This document shows, in pieces, positions 14,101 to 26,000 of a stretch of 64,000 bases of DNA. The stretch is from Sipunculus nudus (Eukaryota; Annelida; Sipuncula; Golfingiida; Sipunculidae), in NCBI GenBank assembly GCA_026874595.1, contig CM049306.1, positions 96,275,642 to 96,339,641 of the forward strand, written 5' to 3'. Within the stretch, counting starts at the first letter, position 1; every line of letters begins with the position of its first letter. The notes under the pieces are model-generated. The model saw only the letters and a list, made by a program, of their open reading frames with translations, was not told the origin of the DNA and ran no database searches. A program made the translations under genes and the position numbers.

Positions 14101-17100
14101 ATCTGTTACAAAGTGTCCTTGACCGTGTAACTTGTTGTTAAAGGACTACTTCTTTGATCTTAACTCAATACCGATAATGAACCATATCATACTAGGGGAC
14201 CTAAACAGTGATTTACTAATCCTAAAAAAAATCCTAAGCCAAAACTGAAAGTCATATTACAAGAACTTGGCCTGATCCAACATGTCAAGGAACCAACAAG
14301 GATAAGTGATAAAAGTAAAACCCTACTAGATGTAATAATAACCAATTTTAATGATCAAATTTCACAATGTGGTACATTCCCCAAACACTACAGCGACCAT
14401 AATGCAGTATACATGAAACTATATTGGAATAAACCTGTCCAAGCACTCCATCCCTTTAGAGTTTGGAAATATAAAGAAGGAAACTATATTAAAATGAAAG
14501 ACATGCTCCAGAAAATTAACTGGGATAATATTGTAGACAAAAAAGAATATATCGACATAGTTTACGAAACATTTACGTCCACAGTCCTCTGTATATCAGA
14601 ACAATGCATCCCAGTAAAAACAGTTAAAAACATAACTACCAATAAAGAATTGTTCACTCATGAACTAAAATTAATAAAACGCAAGTGCTTAAGAATCAGA
14701 TCTAAAGCAATGAGAACCAAAAATACAAATGATTGGAAATTATACAAAAATTCACTAAACAAATTTAATGCCGAGGTCAGAAAAGCCAAAAGTAATTATC
14801 CTTTAAAACTAGCAAATGATCTGAAGGAAAATCTTCATAACAAGACATACTGGTGGAAAACCATAGACGGCCTTATGAAAGGAACAACACATAAGACACT
14901 ACCACCACTGGACAAAGGAAATGAATTGTATGTTACACTACCCAAAGAAAAAGCAGAGCTGTTAAACAACCAATTTATACAACAAACAATACTAAACCAC
15001 AATAGCAACTATGTTCCCTTAACACCAAGAAAAACAAATAACAAATTAGAAGAAGTACAATTCGAAATAAATGATATAGTATCAAATATGAAATCCCTAG
15101 ATACAAGTAAATCTAAAGGACCAGATGATATACATCCCTTCATTCTAAAGACCTGTTATAAAGAATTATCATACCCAATTCAAAAAATCGCGGAACTTTC
15201 CTTTAACACAGGAAAATACCTACCCTATGGAAAAAGGCAAATGTCACACCTATCTTTAAAAGTGGTGATCCTAAACAACCAGTAAACTACAGACCCATAT
15301 CACTAACAAGCTGTATATGTAAAATAATAGAGAAAATTATATTTGCCAGAATGCTTAACTTCTTTAAAGAAAACAGAATTATATCAGCATACCAATCAGG
15401 ATTTTTACCTAGAGACTCTGCAGTGTATCAACTAACAGACTTGTACAATACTATCACCTATGATTTAGACAATGGAAAAGAAGGAATAGGAATCTTTCTA
15501 GATATAAGTAAGGCTTTTGATAAAGACTGGACAGATGGCCTTCTCAGTAAGCCACTCTCAGCAGGAATAACAGGTAAACTGCACAGATGGTTATACAACT
15601 ATTTAACAAATAGACAACAACGAGTTATTATAGAAAATGCCCCCTCGGAAATGAAATTCCTACAGGCAGGGGTACCACAAGGATCGATCCTAGGACCCCT
15701 ACTCTTCTTAGTCTTTATCGACGACATAGGAGAAAAACTCACAAGTAATATTCGTCTCTTTGCGGACGATACAATGTTATACCTAGCCATAGAAAATCCC
15801 ATCCGAGCAGCCCAGATACTAAAAGCTGACCTTGAAAAAATTTACCAGTGGTCAAGGAAGTGGCTAGTCACTTTTAATGCAGGAAAAACTAAATCGGTAC
15901 TCTTTTCAAGGAAAACAGCACCTGTAAACCTCCCTGACTTATACCTAAATGAAACAAAAATAACTAGACTCAAAATGCACAAACATTTAGGAATAATCCT
16001 TAGCCATAATTGCAAATGGCAAGAACACATAAACTACATTGCAGCTAAAGCAATGAACAAACTTCTAATCTTAAGCAAGTTAAAATATCTCCTAGATAGA
16101 ACAACCTTACAAAATATATATTTCTCATATATCGGACCCCTATTAGAATATGGAAACATCTTATGGAGCAACTGTACCCAGGAACAAGACTAGACACTTG
16201 AAAAAATACAACTGATAGCTGCAAGAATTGAAACGGGAGGGGTAAAAGGAACATCACATGAACTCTTATATCTTGAATCAGGATGGGAAACTCTCCAAAA
16301 GAGAAGAGAAAACAAACAAATCCTCCTTGTACATAAAATGATTAACAATGAAAGTCCGCAGTATCTACGCATTCTTCTTCCACCTCCTCATAGTAACATA
16401 TACGAAACCAGATTTGTAATACACAACCTTACTCCAATACAAGCAAGAACTGATTTATATTTCAACTCTTTTCTCCCAAAATCAATCAGATTATGGAACC
16501 AAATGGATCTTGATAAGAAAGCTTGCTTGACAAGTGGCTCATTAAACTACCAATTGAAAAAATCAGCTCTAAGAACTAAAACACCTACGTACTACAACTC
16601 AGGAACCAGAAAATCACAAATAATCCATGCACGCATGAGAATGAAATGTAGTGATCTAAATTATCATATGTACACAAGACATATTAGCGACACCAAAAAA
16701 TGTCAATGTGGCCACCCATCAGAAGATCCCAACCACTACCTACTGCAATGCCACCTCTATAACTCCACTAGAAAAACATACTTACCTAGGGATACCCCAT
16801 TAAAAGTTCTACTTTTTGGTGACCTAAAAATAGATGACAAATCAAACAAGGAAATATTCGAATCGGTAGCAAACTTTATTGAAAACTCAAACAGATTCTA
16901 ACATAAAATAATTTGACAATTTTGACAAACTCATCCCACACCCACCAAAACTCTTTCTCTCCTCTCAACTGGCACCTTACACTTTCCAAATCACAACTAA
17001 AAAACATAGTCATTATGCTATTCACATCTTTCATGATACTCCAGTCACCAATATGTTAACATCACCCCCCCCCCCCCCCCCCGCCCCCCGCCATGCATCA

Positions 17101-19986
17101 GAAAATTACCACTTTAGAATTCAGGAGCGAGCTTAATAAGCTTTAAGTAGTTTGCACTCAATCTATTGATACAAGTTTATATTTATATATGTGCTTAAGT
17201 AGAATACCACATGAATGTACTTACTATGTATTGTGTCAATAAATCATTCAAACAAACCGTGTAACTTCTGTCCACATTATGTTACAGAAGTGGACTTTTT
17301 TCTCAAATATTAAATTTCTGTTATGGTATTGATTTATTTTGAATAGTTACCAAAGTGCTTGATTCATTTAGCTTTCACTGTCCTTATTATTAAATAACAA
17401 AAATAATTGTAAAAACAGATGGGAGTGCCTGAGTGGAACAGACTTTAAACTAGTCAAGAATATTAATTCCCTTGTCTATGAAAATTGATTTAGAGGGAAT
17501 TTTAATTGTATTTATTGCAGATATAATCTAAAGATAATACATTATATAGCCATGAAGTAAAGGGTCCTCTTGGTTCTTACAGGTGTTGTCAAAAGAATAA
17601 TACCAGCAGTAGCATCTACTAACGCTGTTATAGCAGGTATGTTCATACAGTCACCAACTGATATTTATTTTAGTTACATGTATACACATGTAGTCAGCTA
17701 CTAACAGTTATATTGGTTATCCATCTACTGGTGCTGTTTTAGTAGGTTTAATTAGTCATCTGCCAGTGCTATAAGTTAATGTCATTCACAATGTTAGAAA
17801 ATAACATCTGCATCTGTAGTTTAGTAAATGGTGATATCCTGTAACTCCCAGACTCTGATTTTGAAAAACTATATAAATAATCCAAGGAATCATTTTAAAC
17901 ATAAGTTTAACCATTTCCCCTCAATTCAAGCCAGATGTCAAACAGTAGCTGTCAATTCAAGATTTCTTTTTCATGTTTTAGAAACAGTGCTATATTTACT
18001 TCAGTGGAAAATTGTAGCTCAGAAAATAGGTTTCCATGCCCTGGCATTATGCCATCTCTTCTGTAATCTGATGGTTCACATTATTTTATGCTCGTACAGT
18101 GACACTATGTCTGTGCCCATAGAATTAGTGTTTGTTATTAAGAAAACAAAATTCCTTAAACTGTTGCTGTTTTAGCAGTGGAGGTACTCTTTTGGTTTAT
18201 AATATCCATTTATTTCTTTTGCAGCTGCTTGTGCCACTGAAGTATTTAAAATTGCATCAAGGTATGACAGTTTCTGTTAATTTAATCAAACAGATCAAAA
18301 TGTTTTATCTACAAGTGATTTTAAATAAGCTGAACATAAAAAAATTTAAAATGTTTCAGTTACACCTGGTTTCTGCATCCCCAATTTGGCAATATTTACA
18401 TTCCTGGCAGTCTGTAGTATTCCTTAAAGCTCCTCTTTGGTTTGCCTTTAATAGAAAGTATCTTTGTTTCACGAGGACAAAATATAAAGCACTTGATGTT
18501 TACCGTAGTTGTAGCTCATATAAACACCTCCATCATGATTATAATCAAAGTTTCCAGTGTCTGAACAGTTTCACACTTCACTGACACAGCTCACAGAAGA
18601 ACTGCAGAACAACATACTTACTGGTACCACCAGTGAATGGCCCTGTTCCCTGTGAGGACAAAGAAATTGCCCATGTCACAGTTGATTATATAATCCTTTT
18701 AATTAAAAAATATATGACTGTGATCCAGATAGCTTAAATTAATCTAATGGATTGGTCATTGCGGATGATCCTAACCCTCAATAAAATTGGATTGTTATCA
18801 ATATTACTGGTTGCATAACATTGCTAACAGACGAACCAGCCATGTTATAAACTTGGGGGAAATATGTCTCGCCACCTGGTGGAGGTGTAATATACCATGT
18901 TACATTTGGCTCAAGGAAGTGACCATCCATGGTTCCTTGTATTGAATAACTTTCCAGTGAATCACATATTTCACCATTCAAATTAGTCCAGCAGTAGAGC
19001 AGATAACCTGGAAATTATGTTCCCACAATTTTATTTTGCTGTTCTTATATCTTTCGAGGGTGTTGATTAAGAATCTGGATGATGCCACCATGGCATCCTT
19101 GAGCGTTTTGCATAATATGCAATTTCCATGTTCACGTACAAAACAGAATTTCAATACCAAACTAAATTATCTTTTCTGTATGAAGCTCAGACAGAATGGG
19201 AAATTAAAGTAAGCCAACTTGTGAAGTTATGTTATGCATATAACCCCGAGCAGTTCCTGGGCATGAATACCCGTAATTCTTATGGGAAAAACTACCTTTT
19301 GGGCTGTTAGTTAGTATTGACTTGTTCTCTATTATTGTAACAAGTTTTGTTGTCAACAGTTTTCACTTGTATTTATGGCTTCTAAACATAGCATTAAATT
19401 CAGGGGATGCAAAATAAGATATGATTTTAATCAGGAACATCAGACCTCCAATGCTTTGATAATTTATGTTATCTACATTGTCAGTATGATATTTGGGTTG
19501 AGCTTTCATATGTATTGTACAGTGAAACCTCAAATTACGACCACCAACGGGACCTGGATAAAGTTGTCACAATATCAAGGTGGTCATCTTGAGCGAGATC
19601 TGATATAAAGAGCAAATAAAAAAAGGAATTTATCTGTGAAAAAGTGGTCATTATTTTGAGGTGGTCGCTGAACATAGGTGTTCATTAGGTGAAGTTTTAC
19701 TGTGTTATATTGTACATATTACCTGCAGCACCTTACTTTCAACCTTTCAGTTCGTACATGGCTCTGAGCAACTATATGAACTTCAGTGACATTGAGGCGA
19801 TTTACACATATACATTTGAGGCAGAGAAGAAAGATGATTGTGCTGTGTGCAGCCAAATACCCCAACGGCTGGAATTCTCAGAAGAGGACAAATTACAAGA
19901 CATTGTAGATTATCTGAAGGAAAACACAGCATTGTAAGTTTTGTTAAAGGACTCTTTCTTATCTAATTAGGTACTAAATTATGAGT

Positions 19987-20036
<50 letters not shown>

Positions 20037-21212
20037 AGCCTTGCTCTTGCTGAATATTGTTTCCATATCTGTGCTGTTGGTTATATAAAACATGGTAATC
20101 GGTTAATTTCTCATGTCTGATGTTATGTTGCAGACAGTAGCTTTTTCAAGCTCTAGTGCACTGGTAGTATTGATGTCAAAGGTTTATACTGCAGTTACTT
20201 TTGTTATACTCAAGTGAAATATTGATGTCTATGTTTGATATTGCAGCTGGCTTCGCTACTGTCCGCTGTAATATGTGTCTACGTTTGATATTGCAGCCAG
20301 CTGTGGTCACCTAGTATCATTACAGTTATTTGATAAATTCTAGTGTTACATTGATGCGTATGTTGATATTGCAGCTAGCTTTGTGACACTCTCTGTAATA
20401 TTGGTGCATGTTTGATGTTGCAGCCAGCTGAGGTCGCCTGGTATCATTACTGTTATTGATGGCAAGAACAAAACTTTGTACATGGAATCTGTCAAGTCCA
20501 TACATGAGAAAACCAAAGTTAACCTAAAGAAAACATTGAAAGGTAAGTGCCCATAACCAATCCTAAATTATCAAAAGGGCATGGTGCTAGAACAGGATTT
20601 CTTAGTGGGGAGCATGACAACTGTTTTATACTCGGATATTTTAGCAGGGAGCATTACAACTGTACTAGACCAGGATTTCTTAGAGGGGAGCATTACAACT
20701 TTGCTAGACCAGGAATTCTTAGTGGGGAGCATTGCAGCTGCACTAGACCAGGATTTCCTTGTAGGGAGCATTACAACAGTGCTAGACCAGGATATCTAGT
20801 GGGGAGCATTACAACTGTGCTACCAGTAGTGCAAGGTTTTCTAGTAGCCAGAAGAATTTCCTGTATAGATTAAAAAATGTTATCTTGAAAATGTGCAATC
20901 CAGTGAAAAGGCTAAGGTATGCCGAGATCCAGTTTTTGACATATTTTGAGAAGATCTTGAAAAATTTTAATGTATTATATATGCTGTGTAATTGAACTAT
21001 CTTAATATAACTTAGCAGTACTGTGTATGTTAACATATGACATGTTCCAATAAAATGCTCTGTGTGATGTTTATTGTTGGTATCAAAATCTTTATTTTGT
21101 ACTTGTAGAGCTCAATCTACATGATGGCCAAGAATTATCTGTAGCGGACCCCACCACACCTGGGTATCTCATCTTCAGACTTCATATCACATCACAGATG
21201 GAGAAAGATTGA
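5140..21212 (+). CDS. NEDD8-activating enzyme E1 catalytic subunit (UBA3), 5' end missing
   Basis: UBA3 pairs with NAE1/APPBP1, adenylates NEDD8, holds it as a thioester and passes it to UBC12 for cullin neddylation. Exons: 5140-5236 (start could be 5151), 6300-6380, 8370-8452, 8713-8793, 9991-10034, 10496-10560, 11227-11385, 12917-13019, 13686-13799, 17583-17636, 18225-18261, 19751-19933, 20424-20542, 21109-21212 (TGA). All phases agree and give 440 codons plus stop; family members are about 460 aa, so only a short first exon is missing. Visible: nucleotide loop GAGGLG (exon 2), [17 protein letters not shown] (exon 3), [19 protein letters not shown] (exon 7), the catalytic Cys in FPMCTIA (exon 8, about residue 209 of the partial protein), zinc-binding CVEC and CAVC pairs, and a C-terminal ubiquitin-fold domain that binds the E2. 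Introns 4 (U12 type), 9 (LINE), 10 and 12 (exon-edge repeats) are notable. Frame and family are certain; exact ends of the first listed exon are not. Confidence 0.95.
5237..6299 (+). other. UBA3 intron following the first recognised exon
   Basis: Starts GTAAAG and ends TTACTTCCAG. No additional coding or repeat structure was recognised in it. Confidence 0.7.
6670..7885. repeat. Tandem array of about 146-bp units inside a UBA3 intron
   Basis: Seven to eight diverged units share CCACCCATGGATGAAGA, GCCAAACC-TTTGACC and GGGTCAAAGGTCA. The left edge (about 6677-6706) is palindromic (CGCAACATGTTGCG within ATCCC...GGGAT) and resembles the palindromic 5' ends of the Helitron-like elements here. The GGGTCAAAGGTCA segments (for instance 6866-6878) read as DR1 nuclear-receptor half-site pairs. 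Short ORFs on both strands are repeat shadows. Confidence 0.8.
8794..9990 (+). other. U12-type (minor spliceosome) intron of UBA3
   Basis: The donor reads GTATCCTTAC at 8794-8803 and the branch site reads TTCTTAAC at 9974-9981, ending nine bases before the exon. Both match the U12 consensus rather than U2. Only this pair of sites keeps the reading frame: exon 4 ends two bases into a Pro codon and the 44-base exon at 9991-10034 finishes it and encodes [14 protein letters not shown], which fits the conserved UBA3 sequence. A competing GTAAGA at 8807 would add residues not seen in the family. Confidence 0.85.
8990..9745. repeat. Tandem units of about 120-150 bp within the U12 intron
   Basis: About five diverged units share a GTGGCGCCACCT-like box, CTGAAATTTTGCATGTCCAT and ATCTCAGGAGTGGTT segments. 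A related single unit occurs at about 22630-22830 inside Helitron copy 2. Non-coding. Confidence 0.65.
11386..12916 (+). other. UBA3 intron between exons 7 and 8
   Basis: Long AT-rich intron with no extra exon. It holds a 3' tail related to the LINE of intron 9, annotated separately at 12527-12612. The short ORFs at 11914-12628 have no recognisable content. Confidence 0.6.
12527..12612 (+). repeat. Short 3'-end fragment of the same LINE family as at 14134-17255
   Basis: The sequence from about 12527 to 12612 aligns with the last 90 bases of the intron 9 element. It shares GATACCACTTGAATGTA-like text and the terminal AATCATTCAAACAAA-type tail. It looks like a severely 5'-truncated copy. No target duplication was identified. 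Confidence 0.65.
14122..14133 (+). repeat. Left target-site duplication of the LINE
   Basis: ACCGTGTAACTT, identical to 17256-17267. The two copies bracket the inserted element and fix its ends. Confidence 0.85.
14134..16901 (+). pseudogene. Decayed LINE endonuclease / reverse transcriptase ORF
   Basis: Open segments at 14413-15285 (linker and first RT motifs, [14 protein letters not shown]), 15351-16193 ([24 protein letters not shown], the catalytic [11 protein letters not shown]) and 16338-16901 (C-terminal part with [20 protein letters not shown], a CxC...H...H...C knuckle) belong to one protein. A frame change near 15220-15240 separates the first two. A TAG at 16191-16193 separates the second and third, which share a frame. 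The endonuclease part before 14413 also changes frame near an A-run at about 14225-14232. The RT active-site Asp pair is intact, so the decay looks moderate. The element is unlikely to be autonomous. Confidence 0.88.
14134..17255 (+). mobile_element. 5'-truncated non-LTR retrotransposon (LINE) in UBA3 intron 9
   Basis: The 3122-bp insertion is flanked by identical 12-bp duplications (14122-14133 and 17256-17267). It starts inside the endonuclease domain ([12 protein letters not shown], later HYSDHNAVY) and continues through reverse transcriptase to a C-terminal Cys/His knuckle. The 3' UTR (16902-17255) contains a C-run at 17065-17082 and ends in AATCATTCAAACAA rather than poly(A). These features fit target-primed reverse transcription by a CR1/Jockey-group element; the clade is not certain. 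It lies in the same orientation as UBA3. Confidence 0.9.
17256..17267 (+). repeat. Right target-site duplication of the LINE
   Basis: ACCGTGTAACTT, identical to 14122-14133. Confidence 0.85.
17694..17780 (+). repeat. Diverged copies of the UBA3 exon 10 3' edge within intron 10
   Basis: The end of exon 10 with its donor (from about 17609 to 17641) is echoed at 17720-17752, where CATCTACT, GCTGTT, TAG and AGGT blocks are kept in register. More degenerate copies lie at about 17695-17719 and 17757-17778. The spacing is about 30-40 bp. Coding there is not expected because the copies are frame-broken and weakly conserved. Confidence 0.55.
19990..20032. repeat. (AT)n microsatellite
   Basis: About 43 bases of alternating A and T in UBA3 intron 12. 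Confidence 0.97.
20241..20423 (+). repeat. Duplicated 3' splice-site/exon-start segments before UBA3 exon 13
   Basis: The true acceptor (TTGATGTTGCAG, exon from 20424) is preceded by three look-alikes: TTGATATTGCAG ending at 20246, 20296 and 20374. The copy ending at 20296 is followed by 34 bases matching the first 34 bases of exon 13 with about four differences (offset 127 bp). The copies at 20246 and 20374 match each other (offset 128 bp). The structure is therefore a two-part unit of about 127 bp repeated, the last half being the real exon edge. Confidence 0.8.
20579..20825 (+). repeat. Minisatellite of about 40-47 bp units just after UBA3 exon 13
   Basis: Six units share GCTAGACCAGGATTTCTTAG and GGGGAGCATTACAACT. 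The array begins about 37 bases past the exon 13 donor. It is not visibly derived from the exon. Overlapping ORFs in three frames are by-products of the repeat. Confidence 0.85.
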
Positions 21213-21472
21213 CTGTGCAGGACCTAGCAGTTTATATTAAATATCTACCATATATGTACAGACCATCCCTACCCAGCTTAACATCAAAACTTGTTTGTTA
21301 TAATGAGTTTACAGTGATTACCTCTGTGAGGTCAATCTCACACAACCAGTAAAAGCTGATCTCTGTGAACTTGCTAGTGTTTGCCTAAGTTTCTGTGTCT
21401 TTATTTGTAATGTATACAAAATTATTTTGTAAAATCTGATTACAGATTTTACCTGTGCAATAATCCTTCTGA

Positions 21473-21478
21473 AATAAA
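21473..21478 (+). terminator. Probable UBA3 polyadenylation signal
   Basis: AATAAA lies about 260 bases after the UBA3 stop at 21210-21212, in a plausible 3' UTR. It is the first canonical hexamer found downstream of the stop. Confidence 0.65.
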
Positions 21479-21920
21479 ACCAGGAATCATTCATGCGTTG
21501 TTATTATAACACATATTGTTCATCTGTGGCTGGTCACAATTTGCTACAAATATTACACCAGGTCAGCAGTTTATGGAAGAAGGTGCAGTATTCACAGAAA
21601 ATATGTTCCAGAATTACAACTGTAGTGTGAATATACTGGTAATTCTTGCAGCGGGAGCATATTATACCAGTAGGAGCAAAGATGAGACAGGAAGGCCTTT
21701 AATGGATAAAATGGGACCAATATGTTTTGATTCTTAAATTAAAGGCCACTCCCTGGCAATTGTTTTGCTACATTTCTTTTAAAGTGTGTAATGGTACAGA
21801 TTTTTTAAAAGGACATTGTTAAGCATGATGACATATGCAGCTTAAATGTTTATTTGCAAATGTATCTGAAAACTTTTGTGTGTTAAGTTCTGTAAACTTT
21901 CATTGTTTTAGTTAATTACT

Positions 21921-23007
21921 GTATCCCGAGACAAAGTCAGGATACTATGGTTAAATTAGGCATTGTCGTGCCACCCCTGCAGGGATTTCTTTCAGGTGAG
22001 ATAACTCAAAAAAATATTTCATGGATCTTTACCAAACTTGTCAAGTACATAGATGTGGGTGAGAGGACATAGCCTATTTAAAATGGGGCCATGAACTTTA
22101 TTAGGAGAGTGAGCTTGACCTTGAATAGGTCTGTTTTGGGTGAAAATCAAACAAATTCTTAAATATTTCAAGAAATCTTGTATAGGTTGATCCAAAAATC
22201 AAGTTGACACAAGATCTTGGATAGTGTTGTCATGTACCTGAAACTGGTGGCACCACCTATTATCCTTTTGTTTTCTTGCCGTTTATGCCCCAATCATTGC
22301 CGCTTGACAATACTGTGAGCATTATAAGTCAAAAGCTAATGGACAGATTTCTTTCATATAATGCATATACATAATTATAGGTTATAGGATAATGTATGTT
22401 TAAATTGGGGTCATGAACTTTCCTATGAGAGTGGCCTTGACCTTGAATATTACCATATATGTTGAAAATCACACAAAACCATAAATATCTCTAAGGGATG
22501 CATGGAATGGTCCAAAAACCATATTGACTGAAGATATTGGATAGCTTTGTCTTCTGTCCTTTTCTTTTTTTTATTGCCTTTAAAACCCCATCATTGCCAC
22601 TTGACAGTACTGTGAGCATTTTTAGTCAATAACTAATGGACAGATTGAGCTGAAATTGTGCATGTCCTCCACCTTGAATCCAAGACTGGTGGCGCCGTCT
22701 GCAATTGTTTTTTGTGTGACATCCATCTGTAAGTTTGCTGACGGTGAAAACTGCTCCTATCTCAGGAGTGGTTCAGTGTATTGGTCTGAAATTTGGCATG
22801 TACTTCCATCTTGGAGAGTTAATATTCGCATATTTGGTGTAAAATATTGTATCTCATTTTGATATTTGATAGATGGAAGAAACCATGGTCGCTTGGCAAT
22901 TGTCGGTATATGCTGCTGAAGATGGGGGCCTATTTTTAAAGGGGGGGGGGGGGGGGGTAATTGTCTGGGGATACGTTGGTGGCATCTGCAGTGCCAAGAA
23001 ATTCTAG
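21921..23007 (+). mobile_element. Helitron-like non-autonomous element, copy 2
   Basis: The left palindrome at 21921-21945 (GTATCCCGAGAC, AAA, GTCAGGATAC) corresponds to copy 1. Internal text matches copy 1 (AATATTTCATGGATCTTTACC, then a GGTGGCACCACC unit). A G-run at 22941-22957 and the right end GGCATCTGCAGTGCC plus CTAG (23004-23007) complete it. The flanking base after CTAG is A instead of T. It is shorter than copies 1 and 3 because it has fewer tandem units, and it also contains a unit of the 8990-9745 repeat type at about 22630-22830. Confidence 0.68.
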
Positions 23008-23049
23008 ATAGATCTGAAGAAATATCAAGTCCTCAACATTAATCAGAAC

Positions 23050-26000
23050 AAGGCCTACAGGCCTAATGCGAACCTGTGCAAAGTTTAGGAGTATGAATGG
23101 AGGTTTATTTTTAAAATTTAATATTGATCCTCCTAAGTCCTGCATATCTACCTTAGCAAAATGGACGTTTCTGACCTGCAAGTTTCGGACTAGGACATTT
23201 TAAAACCAGAATATGGGTAGTCGACAAGCAACTATGTGTATCCGCAGAAATCTGAGTGGGACGGGTGAAGTGAGGCATGGATTAAGTGGCATGGAGAATA
23301 CAGCGTGGTGTGTTGCATATTAGCATAGATGTCTGCAGCTTAAACGTGAATGTAGGTGGTGCCACCTGTCATAAAATTGAGAAAATTGTCCAGGATGTAT
23401 ATACCTGCAAAATTTCAGGTGGATAAGTCAAACCACTGCCGAGATATGAGTGATTTTATCCCAAGGCAGGTCAACAGATGGATGCTGTGCATAAGTGGTT
23501 GCAGGTGGCGCCAAGAGCTATGTGAGATCTATACACATGCAAAATTTTGGCCTAATCGGTCAAACGGTTCCCGAGATATGAGCTTGGATGTCTGCAGAGT
23601 AAATGTGAATGTTGGTGGCGACACCTGTCATAAAATCGAGAAAGCTGTCAAGGATGTAAAATACCTGCAAAATTTCAGGTGGATAAGTCAAACCACTGCT
23701 GAGATATGAGTAATTTTAACCTAAGGCAGATGAACAGATGGATGTTGTGCATAAGTGGTTGCAGGTGGCACCCCAGTTTTGCATATGATGAAGAGCTATG
23801 TGAGATCTATACACATGCAAAATTTTGGCCTAATCAGTCAAATGGTTCCAGAGATATGAGCTTGGATGTCTGCAGGGTGAATGTAGGTGGCGCCACCTGT
23901 CATAAAATCAAGAAACCTGTCCATGATGTATAAACCTGCAAAATTTCAGGTGGATAAGTCAAACCACTGCTGAGATATGAGCGATTTTATCCCAAGGCAG
24001 ATGAACAGATGGACGCTGTGCATAAGTGGTTGCAGATGGCGCCACCAGTTTTGCCTATGATGAAGAGCTATGTGAGATCTATACACGTGCAAAGTTTTTG
24101 CCCAATCAGTCAAATGGTTCCCGAGATATGAGCTTGGATGTCTGCAGTGTAAATGTGAATGTAGGTGGTGCCACCTGTCATAAATCGAGAAAGCTGTCCA
24201 GGATGTATAAACCTGCAAAATTTCAGGTGGATAAGTCAAACCACTACTGAGACAAGAGTGATATTATCCAAAGGCAGATGAACAGAAGGATGCTGTGCAT
24301 AAGTGGTTGCAGGTGGCGCCACCAGTTTTGCCTATGATGAAGAGCTATGTGAGATCTATACACAAGCAAAATTTTGGCCCAATCGGTCAAACGGTTCCCG
24401 AGATATGAGCTTGAATGTCTGCATAGTAAATGTGAATGTAGGTGGCGCCACCTGTTATAAAATCGAGATAGCAGTCCAGGATGTATAAACCTGCAAAATT
24501 TCAGGTGGATAAGTCAAACCACTGCTGAGATATGAGTGATTTTAACCTAAGGCAAATGAACAGATGGACGCTGTGCATAAGTGGTTGCAGATGGCGTCAC
24601 CAGTTTTGCCTATGATGAAGAGCCATGTGAGATCTAGACACATGCAAAATTTTGGCCTAATCTGTCAAACGGTTCCCGAGATAGAGCTTAAATGTCTGCA
24701 GAGTAAATGTGAATGTAGGTGGCGACACCTGTCATAAAATCAAGAAACCTGTTCAGGATGTATAAAACTGCAAAATTTCAGGTGGACAAGTCAAACCACT
24801 GCTGAGATATGAGTGATTTTATCCCAAGGCAGATGAACAGATGGACGCTGTGCATAAGTGGTTGCAGGTGGCACCACCAGTTTTGCCTATGATGAAGAGC
24901 TATGTAAGATCTATATACATACAAAATTTTGGCCCAATCTGTCAAACGGTTCCCGAGATATGAGCTTGGATGTCTGCAGAGTAAATGTGAATGTAGGTGG
25001 CGCCACCTGTCATAAAATCCAGAAAGCTGTGCAGGATGTATAAACCTGCAAAATTTCAGGTGGATAAGTCAAACCACTGCTGAGATATGAGTGATTTTAA
25101 CCTAAGGCAGATGAACAGATGGACGCTGTGCATAAATGGTTGCAGGTGGCACCACCAGTTTTGCCTATGATGAAGAGCTATGTGAGATCTATACACGTGC
25201 AAAGTTTTTGCCCAATCAGTCAAATGGTTCCCGAGATATGAGCTTGGATGTCTGCAGTGTAAATGTGAATGTAGGTGGTGCCACCTGTCATAAATCGAGA
25301 AAGCTGTCCAGGATGTATAAACCTGCAAAATTTCAGGTGGATAAGTCAAACCACTGCTGAGACAAGAGTGATATTATCCAAAGGCAGATGAACAGAAGGA
25401 TGCTGTGCATAAGTGGTTGCAGGTGGCGCCACCAGTTTTGCCTATGATGAAGAGCTATGTGAGATCTATACACAAGCAAAATTTTGGCCCAATCGGTCAA
25501 ACGGTTCCCGAGATATGAGCTTGAATGTCTGCATAGTAAATGTGAATGTAGGTGGCGCCACCTGTTATAAAATCGAGATAGCAGTCCAGGATGTATAAAC
25601 CTGCAAAATTTCAGGTGGATAAGTCAAACCACTGCTGAGATATGAGTGATTTTAACCTAAGGCAAATGAACAGATGGACGCTGTGCATAAGTGGTTGCAG
25701 ATGGCGTCACCAGTTTTGCCTATGATGAAGAGCCATGTGAGATCTAGACACATGCAAAATTTTGGCCTAATCTGTCAAACGGTTCCCGAGATAGAGCTTA
25801 AATGTCTGCAGAGTAAATGTGAATGTAGGTGGCGACACCTGTCATAAAATCAAGAAACCTGTTCAGGATGTATAAAACTGCAAAATTTCAGGTGGATAAG
25901 TCAAACCACTGCTGAGATATGAGTGATTTTATCCCAAGGCAGATGAACAGATGGACGCTGTGCATAAGTGGTTGCAGGTGGCACCACCAGTTTTGCCTAT

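Noticed and set aside
14413-16901. Functional retrotransposon gene
   Set aside because: 5' truncation, frame changes and an internal stop make it a decayed copy despite an intact RT Asp pair.
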